Source: Marinilabiliaceae bacterium (GTDB lineage: Bacteria > Bacteroidota > Bacteroidia > Bacteroidales > Marinilabiliaceae). Taken from it: 7,603 nucleotides of DNA. The notes under the pieces were generated by a model that was not told where the DNA came from, did not search any database, and was given only the letters and a program-made list of their open reading frames with translations. The stretch covers positions 1-7,603 of the forward strand of contig JALVBA010000226.1 of the NCBI GenBank assembly GCA_027010905.1, given 5' to 3'. The translations under genes were made by a program, and so were the position numbers. The stretch's first letter is position 1. Every line of letters begins with the position of its first letter. Positions 1 through 6,693 of the stretch are shown one piece after another.

Positions 1-18
1 GTTAAACTATTAATTGAA

Positions 19-48
19 ACCGCCACGTGCGAGAGCATGCGTGGTGGT
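19..48 (+). ncRNA. Group II intron domain V (catalytic hairpin)
   Basis: Positions 19-27 pair with 40-48 in nine consecutive base pairs, including one G-U wobble (G22 with T45). Positions 28-30 pair with 35-37 in a three-base-pair upper stem closed by a GAGA (GNRA) tetraloop at 31-34. The two unpaired bases T38 and G39 form the characteristic 2-nt bulge on the 3' side. The catalytic triad would be C21-G22-C23, with the wobble at its centre, as in the CGC variant of domain V. Every diagnostic element of domain V is present, so the catalytic core here looks undamaged. Confidence 0.85.
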
Positions 49-50
49 GT

Positions 51-83
51 GAGAGGGCGGGGGAGTAATCCCCCTACCTACTC
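51..83 (+). ncRNA. Group II intron domain VI with bulged branch-point A
   Basis: GAG (51-53) pairs with CTC (81-83) and AGG (54-56) pairs with CCT (77-79), leaving A80 bulged. The distal stem is GGGGG (59-63) with CCCCC (70-74) around the loop AGTAAT, separated from the basal stem by a small internal loop. A80 is the expected branch-point adenosine. It lies seven bases from the predicted intron end at 86 if that last base is counted as -1, which is a normal spacing. Confidence 0.8.
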
Positions 84-152
84 GATGTTATTATTCGGTT
101 TATTTGATGTTTTTTAAAAAAAATATTTTAGATAACTGATTTTAATAATTAA

Positions 153-182
153 TTTTATAAACGAATATTTATGATTGTTTTG
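153..182 (+). promoter_or_regulatory. Possible weak Bacteroidota promoter for the sugar transferase
   Basis: TTGTTTTG at 175-182 differs at one position from the -7 consensus TAnnTTTG, and TTTT at 153-156 could stand in for the -33 element. It would give a leader of about 26 nt before the ATG at 215. The stretch between the intron end and the gene (87-214) is very AT-rich, so chance matches are likely. I see no other feature in it apart from a T-run/A-run palindrome around 110-123. Confidence 0.2.
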
Positions 183-214
183 TTTTAAAATAAGAGTTTC
201 AAGAAATAGCCTGT

Positions 215-1609
215 ATGATTAAAGAGAAAAATAAGATTATTGATAATTTCCTGGCATTTATAGACGTAGTCATCGCTTGGGTATCTCTGGATTTGACCTA
301 TTTTATTCAACATGGGGATTTTTATCTTCTTGGAGATAAAGGGTACATCATTCAACATTTTCTTGTTTTCTTCATTTGGATCACACTATCCAAATTGTTA
401 AGACTTAGTGAACTCTTTCGCTCAAGGCCATATTCAGTATTGCTTTTTAACTGTATCTTGCTTGCTATTACAGGGACAGCACTTCTGGTTTTTTTCGTCT
501 TTATTCTAGAGCAGTATTATATCAATTTTAACACGTTGCTATATTTTATGGCAATAAATCTAACCCTGACTTTTACCTTTAAATTATTGGTATTTTCAAT
601 CTTTAAGAATGCCAGAAAGAAGGGGTACAACTCTCGAACTATCCTTATTGTTGGAGACAGGTCGTCTGTACAATTGATTAGACTTATCTTATCACATAAA
701 GAGTGGGGTTACCAAATAAGTGCTGTTATTGCAGATGAAGTTAAAGAGTATTTTCAAAATGAATTGACTTTTCTTCCCGAAGATGTTGATATTGATAAAC
801 TATTGGTGGACTCTACTATTGACGAATTGATTTTTTGCTATGAACAACCCGACATGGCCAAAATGCAGAATCTACTTCTTAGTTGTAACGAAGTTGGGGT
901 AGTATTCAGAATGTACTCTCCAGTTTTTAATATGCTGTCCAACAAAACCCACCTTCACTATTTTGGCACAACCCCACTACTAACAATCTCTAACACTCCA
1001 TTAGACTATTTGTCACTGAAAATAAAGGGAGTATTTGATTTTGTAAGTGCGCTTATTACTATTGTTTTGTTATCTCCTCTATATGTTATTATTGCCCTTG
1101 TTGTTGCTTCTACTTCGAAAGGTCAGGTGTTCTTCAAACAGGTTAGAGTAGGGCTGAGAGGGCGTAAGTTTTGGTTGTATAAGTTTCGTACAATGGTGAC
1201 AAATGCTGAGGATTTAATGGACGATCTAAAGGATTTTAATGAGATGGACGGGCCTACATTTAAAATGACTCATGATCCCAGAATTACCAGAGTGGGACAT
1301 ATACTTCGGAAGACAGGACTTGATGAGCTGCCTCAGTTTTTTAATATTTTACTTGGTCACATGTCACTGGTTGGCCCCCGTCCTCCTGTGCCCAAAGAGG
1401 TGAAAGAGTATGAGCGATGGCAGCTTAGGCGGTTGTCAATGAAACCAGGCATTACCTGTATATGGCAAATATCTGAGTCAAGGAATGATATCGCTTTTGA
1501 TGACTGGATGCGTATGGATATGGAGTATATTGACAACTGGTCCCTGAAACTGGATTTTGTTATTATTCTAAAAACAATACGTAGTGTTATTAGGGCTGAT
1601 GGCAAATAA
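215..1609 (+). CDS. Polyprenyl-phosphate sugar-1-phosphate transferase (WcaJ/WbaP-like, initiating exopolysaccharide enzyme)
   Basis: Membrane enzyme that transfers a sugar-1-phosphate from a nucleotide sugar to undecaprenyl phosphate, the first step of capsule or exopolysaccharide unit assembly. The 464-aa protein has the full three-part architecture: four hydrophobic segments at about 12-30, 45-63, 77-97 and 108-128; a central Rossmann-like domain from about 140 beginning ILIVGD; and, after a fifth hydrophobic segment (275-299), the C-terminal bacterial sugar transferase domain. That domain shows KQVRVG (308-313), KFRTM (323-327), GLDELPQFFN (368-377) with the conserved Asp-Glu pair 370-371, and SLVGPRP (384-390). 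Near the end GITCIWQIS (412-420) has Cys where the family usually has Gly. The sugar donor cannot be read from the sequence. No other glycan gene follows directly, so it may be the last gene of an upstream locus or a solitary initiator. The ATG at 215 gives a normal length. Confidence 0.9.
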   Translation: MIKEKNKIIDNFLAFIDVVIAWVSLDLTYFIQHGDFYLLGDKGYIIQHFLVFFIWITLSKLLRLSELFRSRPYSVLLFNCILLAITGTALLVFFVFILEQYYINFNTLLYFMAINLTLTFTFKLLVFSIFKNARKKGYNSRTILIVGDRSSVQLIRLILSHKEWGYQISAVIADEVKEYFQNELTFLPEDVDIDKLLVDSTIDELIFCYEQPDMAKMQNLLLSCNEVGVVFRMYSPVFNMLSNKTHLHYFGTTPLLTISNTPLDYLSLKIKGVFDFVSALITIVLLSPLYVIIALVVASTSKGQVFFKQVRVGLRGRKFWLYKFRTMVTNAEDLMDDLKDFNEMDGPTFKMTHDPRITRVGHILRKTGLDELPQFFNILLGHMSLVGPRPPVPKEVKEYERWQLRRLSMKPGITCIWQISESRNDIAFDDWMRMDMEYIDNWSLKLDFVIILKTIRSVIRADGK

Positions 1610-1665
1610 TGCCTTTTTGTAAGCTATGATTTGAAGAATTAATCGTCATTCGATAATCATTTTTG

Positions 1666-1673
1666 TAAATTTG
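1666..1673 (+). promoter_or_regulatory. Bacteroidota -7 element upstream of the lipoprotein cluster
   Basis: TAAATTTG is a perfect match to TAnnTTTG. Transcription would start near 1680, leaving about 16 nt before the ATG at 1696. No clear TTTG -33 element sits about 20 bases upstream, which lowers confidence. It is placed correctly to drive the three overlapping genes from 1696 to 3928. A weak imperfect hairpin (ATCG/CGAT, about 1642-1655) lies just upstream of it. Confidence 0.45.
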
Positions 1674-1695
1674 TCGCTCAATAAAGGCAAACCGC

Positions 1696-2523
1696 ATGAA
1701 ACTTTCATATAAGTATTTATTTCAGATTTTTATTCTGGTTGTTGTAATGGTGGGATGTGGCACGAGAGTTAAGATTCCCGGTGATTTTCCGAATGAAGAT
1801 TCGTTGGCTGTAATCCTTGCTGATATCTATTATACAGAAGCATTATTAAATCAGTCGCGAGAGTTTATTCGTGGTAAGGAGGATGAGCTTCCCATGTACT
1901 ATAAATATACGCTTAACAAACATGGAATAGGGAAAAAGGAGTTCGATACAATCTTTTCATGGTATAGTGAACATCCTCAATTGTTATCGGAGGTTTATGA
2001 TAAAGTTATCTCAATTCTTAATGAGAATGAAACCCGTCTCAAGTACGATACTACTGAGAAGTTGCCGGAGAAAGATCCGCTTGTGATTACCGGCATGTCA
2101 AATCTTTGGAAAGGAAAACGTACATTTACTGTTAATATTAAAGATACAACTAATAATTGTGTGCCTTTTGAAATTGAGGTCGATTCATTACAATCAGGTA
2201 TATACCGCCTGATGGCAACTTACCGTTTTGCAAAAGGTAACTTACTCGATAAAGCATACATGAGGTTAATAGCAAGTTATTCTGATAGTACTGCTGATAC
2301 TGTTTCATACTCTATCGATAAGTCATTCTCTGAACGAATTACCACCCTGACTCTAGATGCTGACAGAGATAAATATGTTGTTGGATTAGAGGGTTTATTG
2401 TTAGAGCACGATACAACTGTAGATGCAATGTGCTTTGTTAAGAATGTTAAGTTATTGCATATTCCCCGACATGGCTCAATTATTAAAAAGCCATCTCCGG
2501 CTCCTGGTATCCGTGTGTTATGA
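1696..2523 (+). CDS. DUF4296 domain lipoprotein
   Basis: Predicted lipoprotein of unknown function. Residues 1-20 form a signal peptide with a hydrophobic core (about 9-19), and VGC at 19-21 is a lipobox-like site with Cys21 as the lipidated residue. Residues from about 30 to 120 look like DUF4296, a family typical of Bacteroidota: PNEDSLAVILADIYYTEALL (32-51), then KHGIGKKEFDTIFSWYSEHP (75-94), then a helix ending VISILNENE. The C-terminal half (about 130-260) is rich in alternating polar and hydrophobic residues and is probably beta-structured; I recognise no domain in it. The gene starts a cluster, and its TGA overlaps the ATG of the next gene as ATGA (2520-2523), suggesting translational coupling. 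An AAAGG about 7 nt before the ATG is a modest ribosome-binding match. Assignment to DUF4296 is by pattern recall, not a profile search. Confidence 0.8.
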   Translation: MKLSYKYLFQIFILVVVMVGCGTRVKIPGDFPNEDSLAVILADIYYTEALLNQSREFIRGKEDELPMYYKYTLNKHGIGKKEFDTIFSWYSEHPQLLSEVYDKVISILNENETRLKYDTTEKLPEKDPLVITGMSNLWKGKRTFTVNIKDTTNNCVPFEIEVDSLQSGIYRLMATYRFAKGNLLDKAYMRLIASYSDSTADTVSYSIDKSFSERITTLTLDADRDKYVVGLEGLLLEHDTTVDAMCFVKNVKLLHIPRHGSIIKKPSPAPGIRVL

Positions 2524-3110
2524 GAAAAATTGCAGCCCACTATTACCTGTTACCTGACGGCTCACTGGCTAAGATGCCGGTGATATCTGTGGACGAAAAC
2601 AGTATAATAAGAGAGATAGTGGTTTTTGGAGATGGGTTTGTGGAGAAACAGGGGGTGGAGCTGTTTGGCGGTGTGCTGATTCCCGGATTTATTGAGGACT
2701 TAAGAGATATTGATTTTGGCAATGATGTATCCTCTGTATCAAAAGGAATAAGCAGGTTGTATGCAAAAGGCTCTTTAAAGTATCTTTGCAATTCAGACAG
2801 GAATGTTTTTCCTGCAAATTTCAGAGGTGATGTTTTTTATGAAAGTCCAATAAAGGTAATGGGTAACTTAAAGGAGTTTTCAAACGAATCTACGTGGGAA
2901 GAAATTAAAAGAAGTAGTGTAGAAGAGGGGAGAGGGCTCTTTGAGTTAATTCACAATTATTTTGAAAATATACGAAGTGTAATGCCGGAAGGATTAAAGT
3001 GGGGTGCGATAGAGCAGGGGGCAAATCCGGGATTTGTACTATTAAAGGGATTAGATTACAATAATATGCAAATAAGAGAAACTTCAACAGTTAAGATTAT
3101 AATTTCATGA
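2520..3110 (+). CDS. Small amidohydrolase-like protein lacking the catalytic barrel
   Basis: A 196-aa protein with recognisable pieces of the amidohydrolase superfamily but not its active site. The N-terminus (about 1-60) resembles the small beta-sandwich preceding the barrel and ends GGVLIPGFIED (50-60), aligning with the usual G-x-L-x-PGFID-x-H-x-H strand, yet both metal-binding His are absent (EDLRDID). The C-terminus carries GLFELIHNYFENIRS (139-153) and WGAIEQGANPGFVLLKGLD (161-179), like the helix and second sandwich half that normally follow the barrel (LGSIE-x-GxxADLVLLD). About 75 residues separate these parts, where a catalytic barrel would need well over 200. Only two His are present (7 and 145), so hydrolase activity is unlikely. 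Start and stop overlap both neighbours as ATGA, which supports the reading frame and start. It could be a shrunken non-catalytic family that pairs with the lipoprotein or nucleotidase; its role is unknown. Confidence 0.75.
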   Translation: MRKIAAHYYLLPDGSLAKMPVISVDENSIIREIVVFGDGFVEKQGVELFGGVLIPGFIEDLRDIDFGNDVSSVSKGISRLYAKGSLKYLCNSDRNVFPANFRGDVFYESPIKVMGNLKEFSNESTWEEIKRSSVEEGRGLFELIHNYFENIRSVMPEGLKWGAIEQGANPGFVLLKGLDYNNMQIRETSTVKIIIS

Positions 3111-3928
3111 ATAATAAATTTCTTAGCTTAATTATTGATGCTTCATTGGAAGCAGGGAGATCTATACTCAGGGTTTACAGTCGTAATGAGTTCAATGTGA
3201 GTTTTAAGGATGACAGCTCTCCTCTGACAGATGCTGATGTTAACAGCCATGAAATTATTATGAAAGCACTTGAGCAGACGGGAATACCGGTTTTAAGTGA
3301 GGAGGGGGCTGAGATTCCGTTTGAGCAACGTAAAGACTGGAGCAAGCTCTGGATTGTTGACCCTTTGGACGGGACAAAAGAGTTTGTTAAGCGAGGAGGC
3401 GATTTTACAGTTAATATTGCATTGGTGGAGGATAACTACACAACTATGGGAGTCGTTTTTGCCCCTTGGTTGGGTCAGCTGTTCTGGGGTAGCAGCAATG
3501 GAGCCTACTATTGTGAGTTAGGCGATGGTTGGGAAACTAATCAGAACCCTTTACCGCTTAGCGATGTGAAGCAATTACCATTTCCCTTACCCGAGAAGTT
3601 TACCGTTGTTGCCAGTAAAAGTCACTTCTCAGAAGAGACAAAGAGTTTTATTGAGAAGGTTGAATCGAAGGTTGGAGAGGTTGAATTTTCATCTGTAGGA
3701 AGTTCACTGAAGATGTGTATGATTGCTGCTGGCAAAGCACATCTATACCCCCGTATTGGACCTACAATGGAGTGGGATACCGCTGCCGGTCAGGCTGTGG
3801 TGGAAGCAGCCGGAGGCCTTTTAATAGATTTAAACACTAAAGATCGGATGAGGTATAATAGGGTAAAGCTGTTGAATGATCACTTTCTAGTTTCTGCAGA
3901 AGGTGTTGATGTAGCTGCCTTCTTGTAG
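3107..3928 (+). CDS. cysQ: 3'(2'),5'-bisphosphate nucleotidase, CysQ family
   Basis: Magnesium-dependent phosphatase of the inositol monophosphatase fold that converts 3'-phosphoadenosine 5'-phosphate (from sulfate assimilation or carrier-protein phosphopantetheine transfer) to AMP. The 273-aa protein has the family's motifs in order: SPLTDAD (38-44), SEEG (64-67) with a metal-binding Glu, the metal site DPLDGT (85-90) followed by KEF, GSSLK (198-202), and WDTAAGQAVVEAAGG (223-237) with Asp224 as the last metal ligand. DPLDGTKEF is typical of CysQ rather than of generic inositol monophosphatases. The length is normal and no key residue is missing. The ATG overlaps the stop of the preceding gene (ATGA, 3107-3110), so it is probably expressed from the same transcript. 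No sulfate-assimilation genes are visible nearby, so PAP recycling is inferred from the family. Confidence 0.92.
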   Translation: MNNKFLSLIIDASLEAGRSILRVYSRNEFNVSFKDDSSPLTDADVNSHEIIMKALEQTGIPVLSEEGAEIPFEQRKDWSKLWIVDPLDGTKEFVKRGGDFTVNIALVEDNYTTMGVVFAPWLGQLFWGSSNGAYYCELGDGWETNQNPLPLSDVKQLPFPLPEKFTVVASKSHFSEETKSFIEKVESKVGEVEFSSVGSSLKMCMIAAGKAHLYPRIGPTMEWDTAAGQAVVEAAGGLLIDLNTKDRMRYNRVKLLNDHFLVSAEGVDVAAFL

Positions 3929-4037
3929 AATTAGTAGTTGTAGATTCTAAACTGCAATAAATTTATTTTTGACTGATTGTAGAATCCGTTTTTGTGTCGT
4001 TAAATAATATTAAATTGTAAGTGATATTATTGAAACC

Positions 4038-4069
4038 TTTCCTTTATGCATTTATAATTTTTATCTTTG
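4038..4069 (+). promoter_or_regulatory. Likely promoter of pgk
   Basis: TATCTTTG (4062-4069) is a perfect TAnnTTTG -7 element. TTTC at 4038-4041, 20 bases upstream, is a one-mismatch -33 element (TTTG). The predicted start of transcription is near 4076, giving a leader of about 24 nt to the ATG at 4100. The rest of the 3929-4099 spacer is AT-rich. It holds a weak TAGAAT/ATTCTA inverted repeat at 3926-3949 without a T-run and nothing else I can name. Confidence 0.6.
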
Positions 4070-4099
4070 ATGCTTAAATATTGAGAAACTAAAAAATGT

Positions 4100-5365
4100 A
4101 TGAAAATGCTGAAAATTGATAAGTTTAATTTTAAAGGAAAAAAGGCTATTATCAGAGTTGATTTCAATGTTCCGTTGAACGAGAAATTTGAGGTTACTGA
4201 TGATACCAGAATTAAAGCTGCTCTGCCAACGATAAAAAAGGTTATTAACGATGGTGGGATAGCCATAGTGATGTCTCACTTTGGGCGACCTAAGGGAAAA
4301 GTAAATCCTGATTTCTCGTTAAGTCATCTTAGAGGTTATTTTGAAAAACTGCTTGGTACAGATGTTCAGTCTGCCCCCGATTGTGTGGGAAGTGAAGTTG
4401 AAGAGATGGCTGCTGCATTGAAGTCCGGAGAGGTGCTCCTACTTGAGAATTTGCGTTTTCATGCTGAAGAGGAGGGTAAAGCAAAATTGCCGGAAGGAGC
4501 TTCCGAAGAGGAGGTGAAAGCAGCAAATGCAGAGATGAAAGAGAAGCAAAAACTGTTTTCTAAGGCATTGGCCGGTTTGGCTGATGTGTACGTTAATGAT
4601 GCCTTTGGTACAGCTCACAGAGCTCATGCATCAACAGCAATTATTGCCAACTATTTCGATGCTGACAGTAAAATGTTCGGTTTCCTTATCGACAGTGAAG
4701 TGTCAAATCTGGATAAAGTGTTGAAAGAGGCTAAGCAGCCGTTTACAGCTATTATGGGAGGTGCTAAGGTCTCTTCTAAAATAACTATTATTGAGAATCT
4801 TTTAGACAAGGTTGATAACCTGATTCTTGGTGGTGGAATGACCTATACTTTTATCAAGGCAAGAGGAGGGAAGGTAGGAAATTCACTATGTGAGGATGAT
4901 TATCTGGAGTTGGCAAAGAGTATTGAGATTAAAGCCAAAGAGAAGGGTGTGAAGCTTTATCTTGCTACTGATGTGTTGGCGGCTGATGATTTCAGTAACG
5001 ATGCTAATACTAAGGTAATGCCTGTTGAGCAGATTGAAGATGGCTGGATGGGATTGGATGCCGGTCCGGAGTCGATGAAGATGTTTAAGGAGGTTATTGA
5101 GAACTCATCTACTATTCTTTGGAATGGTCCTGTTGGAGTGTTTGAGATGGAGAAGTTTGCTCCTGGCTCAAGGGTTGTGGCCGAAGCTATTGCTGCTGCT
5201 ACAGCTAAGGGTGCTTTTTCACTAATTGGTGGTGGCGACTCGGTTGCTTGCATCAATCAGTTTGGTCTGGCTGACCAGGTGTCGTATATTTCTACTGCCG
5301 GAGGTGCTCTTCTTGAGTATCTTGAAGGAAAGGAGTTGCCGGGTATTAAAGCAATACGCGGATAG
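4100..5365 (+). CDS. pgk: Phosphoglycerate kinase
   Basis: Cytoplasmic glycolytic enzyme that transfers phosphate between 1,3-bisphosphoglycerate and ADP, giving 3-phosphoglycerate and ATP. The 421-aa protein is full length and carries the family's signatures in order: RVDFNVP (19-25) and SHFGRP (59-64) for the phosphoglycerate site; LENLRF (115-120); NDAFGTAHRAHAS (166-178); GGAKVSSK (220-227); and, in the C-terminal nucleotide lobe, WNGPVGVFE (341-349), GGGDSVA (377-383) and STAGGA (398-403). A charged stretch at about 122-153, rich in Glu and Lys, lengthens the N-terminal lobe; I recall similar insertions in other Bacteroidota enzymes. The gene stands alone, with its own promoter upstream and an intrinsic terminator 20 nt after the stop. 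A second in-frame ATG at 4106 could be the true start and would cost only two residues. Confidence 0.98.
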   Translation: MKMLKIDKFNFKGKKAIIRVDFNVPLNEKFEVTDDTRIKAALPTIKKVINDGGIAIVMSHFGRPKGKVNPDFSLSHLRGYFEKLLGTDVQSAPDCVGSEVEEMAAALKSGEVLLLENLRFHAEEEGKAKLPEGASEEEVKAANAEMKEKQKLFSKALAGLADVYVNDAFGTAHRAHASTAIIANYFDADSKMFGFLIDSEVSNLDKVLKEAKQPFTAIMGGAKVSSKITIIENLLDKVDNLILGGGMTYTFIKARGGKVGNSLCEDDYLELAKSIEIKAKEKGVKLYLATDVLAADDFSNDANTKVMPVEQIEDGWMGLDAGPESMKMFKEVIENSSTILWNGPVGVFEMEKFAPGSRVVAEAIAAATAKGAFSLIGGGDSVACINQFGLADQVSYISTAGGALLEYLEGKELPGIKAIRG

Positions 5366-5382
5366 ACAATCAAATCAATTTT

Positions 5383-5416
5383 AAAGGCCTGTTGGATTTT
5401 TTCAACAGGCTTTTTT
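5383..5416 (+). terminator. Intrinsic terminator after pgk
   Basis: GCCTGTTG (5387-5394) pairs perfectly with CAACAGGC (5403-5410) around an 8-nt loop (GATTTTTT), followed directly by six T residues (5411-5416). The AAA at 5383-5385 can extend the stem into the T-run. It begins 17 nt after the pgk stop codon and separates pgk from the Kdo transferase gene. Confidence 0.9.
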
Positions 5417-5437
5417 AATTGGCATCAAATCAAATAC

Positions 5438-5445
5438 TATATTTG
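5438..5445 (+). promoter_or_regulatory. -7 promoter element of the Kdo transferase gene
   Basis: TATATTTG is a perfect TAnnTTTG match. A TTG at 5419-5421, just after the pgk terminator, could be the -33 element, though the 16-base gap is short. The expected transcription start is near 5452, only about 9 nt before the ATG at 5461, so the leader would be too short for a normal ribosome-binding site. Confidence 0.55.
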
Positions 5446-5460
5446 TAATAAAAATTAGTG

Positions 5461-6681
5461 ATGACCCGGATATATAATTTTGGTATACTGTTTTTTGATT
5501 TAGTAATATTTATAGGTTCTCTTTTTAGTCCTAAGATTAAGTTGTTACGAAAGGGACGTTCACAGGTGTGGCAAAAATTGGAGGATAGCAATATTCAGCA
5601 GTCAACAATCTGGGTTCATGCTGCTTCGTTGGGAGAGTTTGAACAGGGGCGCCCACTTATTGAGTCAATAAAGAAGAGCTTTCCGGAGAGGAAGATTGTT
5701 CTCACATTTTTTTCTCCTTCAGGGTATGAGATACGAAAAGATTACGAAGAGGCTGATTATGTTTTCTACCTGCCTGCAGATACAAAACGAAATGCACAGA
5801 GATTTATCAAGGCAATTAACCCCGGGATGGTATTCTTTGTTAAGTATGAATTTTGGTATCACTTTCTTACCAACTTGAAAAAAAATGATATTCCTGTGTA
5901 TGGCGTATCTGTTATCTTTAGGGAGAGTCAATCATTTTTTAAGTGGTATGGCCGATGGTTCAGGAAGATGCTGGAATCGTTCAACCATTTTTATCTGCAG
6001 GATGAAAAATCTGCAAAGCTGTTGAAATGTATTGGATTCAATGATTACACTGTTGCCGGTGATACACGTTTCGACAGGGTTAAAGAGATTGCAGAGGCTG
6101 CTGAAGATATTGATGTTGCTCATGAGTTTTCGAAGGGGTACAGTACTATTGTGGCCGGTAGTTCATGGCCTGCTGATGAGAAGATTCTGACAAGCTATAT
6201 CAATGAATCATACGAAAATGTAAAGATGATAATTGCTCCCCATGAAATTGATGATGCTCACATCAGAGATATTGAGTCATCATTAAAAGTAACATCGTTC
6301 AGAATTACCTCTCCTCCCGATAACCCCTCAGACTTTAAGGTTATGATAGTTGATACTATCGGCATGCTTGCTGCTATTTACAGGTATGGAGGGATCGCAT
6401 ACATTGGGGGAGGTTTTGGCTCGGGAATTCACAATGTTCTTGAGGCGTCTACCTATGGAATACCCGCTATTTTTGGCCCTAAATATAAAAAATATAAGGA
6501 GGCCTGCGACTTAGTTGATTTGGGTGGAGGGTTTGAGATAACCTCTTTTGATGAGTTTGACCGGCTGGTGACTAAGATGTGGAATGAAGCCGGATTTTTA
6601 AATGAGAGTGGTAAACAAGCAGGAGAGTATGTTGATAAAATGTGTGGAGCAACATCATTGATAATGAAGGAACTGTTTTAA
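5461..6681 (+). CDS. waaA: 3-deoxy-D-manno-octulosonic acid (Kdo) transferase
   Basis: Inner-membrane-associated glycosyltransferase of family GT30 (WaaA/KdtA) that adds Kdo from CMP-Kdo to the lipid A precursor, linking lipid A to the lipopolysaccharide core. From the ATG at 5461 the protein is 406 aa, the usual size. It has one N-terminal hydrophobic anchor (about 5-22), then WVHAASLGEFEQGRPLI (51-67) whose SLGE supplies the conserved Glu59, VKYEFWYHFL (127-136), GDTRFDRV (200-207), AGSSWPADE (232-240), APHEI (259-263), and the C-terminal donor-site segment with GGGFG (316-320), HNVLEA (324-329) and YGIPAIFGP (332-340). A GTG at 5458 directly precedes the ATG in frame and would add one residue; ATG is preferred. 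The gene has its own promoter element behind the pgk terminator. No neighbouring lipopolysaccharide core genes are visible. The number of Kdo residues added cannot be read from the sequence. Confidence 0.95.
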   Translation: MTRIYNFGILFFDLVIFIGSLFSPKIKLLRKGRSQVWQKLEDSNIQQSTIWVHAASLGEFEQGRPLIESIKKSFPERKIVLTFFSPSGYEIRKDYEEADYVFYLPADTKRNAQRFIKAINPGMVFFVKYEFWYHFLTNLKKNDIPVYGVSVIFRESQSFFKWYGRWFRKMLESFNHFYLQDEKSAKLLKCIGFNDYTVAGDTRFDRVKEIAEAAEDIDVAHEFSKGYSTIVAGSSWPADEKILTSYINESYENVKMIIAPHEIDDAHIRDIESSLKVTSFRITSPPDNPSDFKVMIVDTIGMLAAIYRYGGIAYIGGGFGSGIHNVLEASTYGIPAIFGPKYKKYKEACDLVDLGGGFEITSFDEFDRLVTKMWNEAGFLNESGKQAGEYVDKMCGATSLIMKELF

Positions 6682-6693
6682 TAAAATGAATAT

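Larger units (their letters stand above)
1..86 (+). mobile_element. Group II intron, 3' end only (domains V and VI)
   Basis: This is the last part of a group II self-splicing intron, a retroelement that normally carries a reverse transcriptase/maturase gene in domain IV. What is visible is a 30-nt domain V hairpin (19-48), a domain VI hairpin (51-83) with a bulged A at 80, and a terminal ACTCGAT that puts the likely 3' splice site after position 86. The order and spacing match the usual bacterial arrangement, including the GGTGGTGTGAGAGG joining sequence. Positions 1-18 would be the end of domain IV or the linker to domain V. Domains I-IV and any intron-encoded protein lie outside the window, so I cannot say whether the element is intact or mobile. 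The downstream exon starts at about 87, roughly 128 bp before the sugar transferase start codon. Confidence 0.85.

Noticed and set aside
1638..1664. Possible hairpin (ATTAATCG against CGATAAT) followed by a short T-run after the sugar transferase gene
   Set aside because: The stem is short, AT-rich and bulged, and the T-run overlaps the candidate promoter region, so it is not a credible terminator.
3926..3949. TAGAAT/ATTCTA inverted repeat overlapping the cysQ stop codon
   Set aside because: Only six AT-rich pairs with a 12-nt loop and no following T-run; could easily occur by chance.
4957..5256. 99-codon - strand open frame inside pgk
   Set aside because: It lies fully within a well-conserved gene on the other strand and shows no domain of its own; an antisense shadow of pgk codon use.
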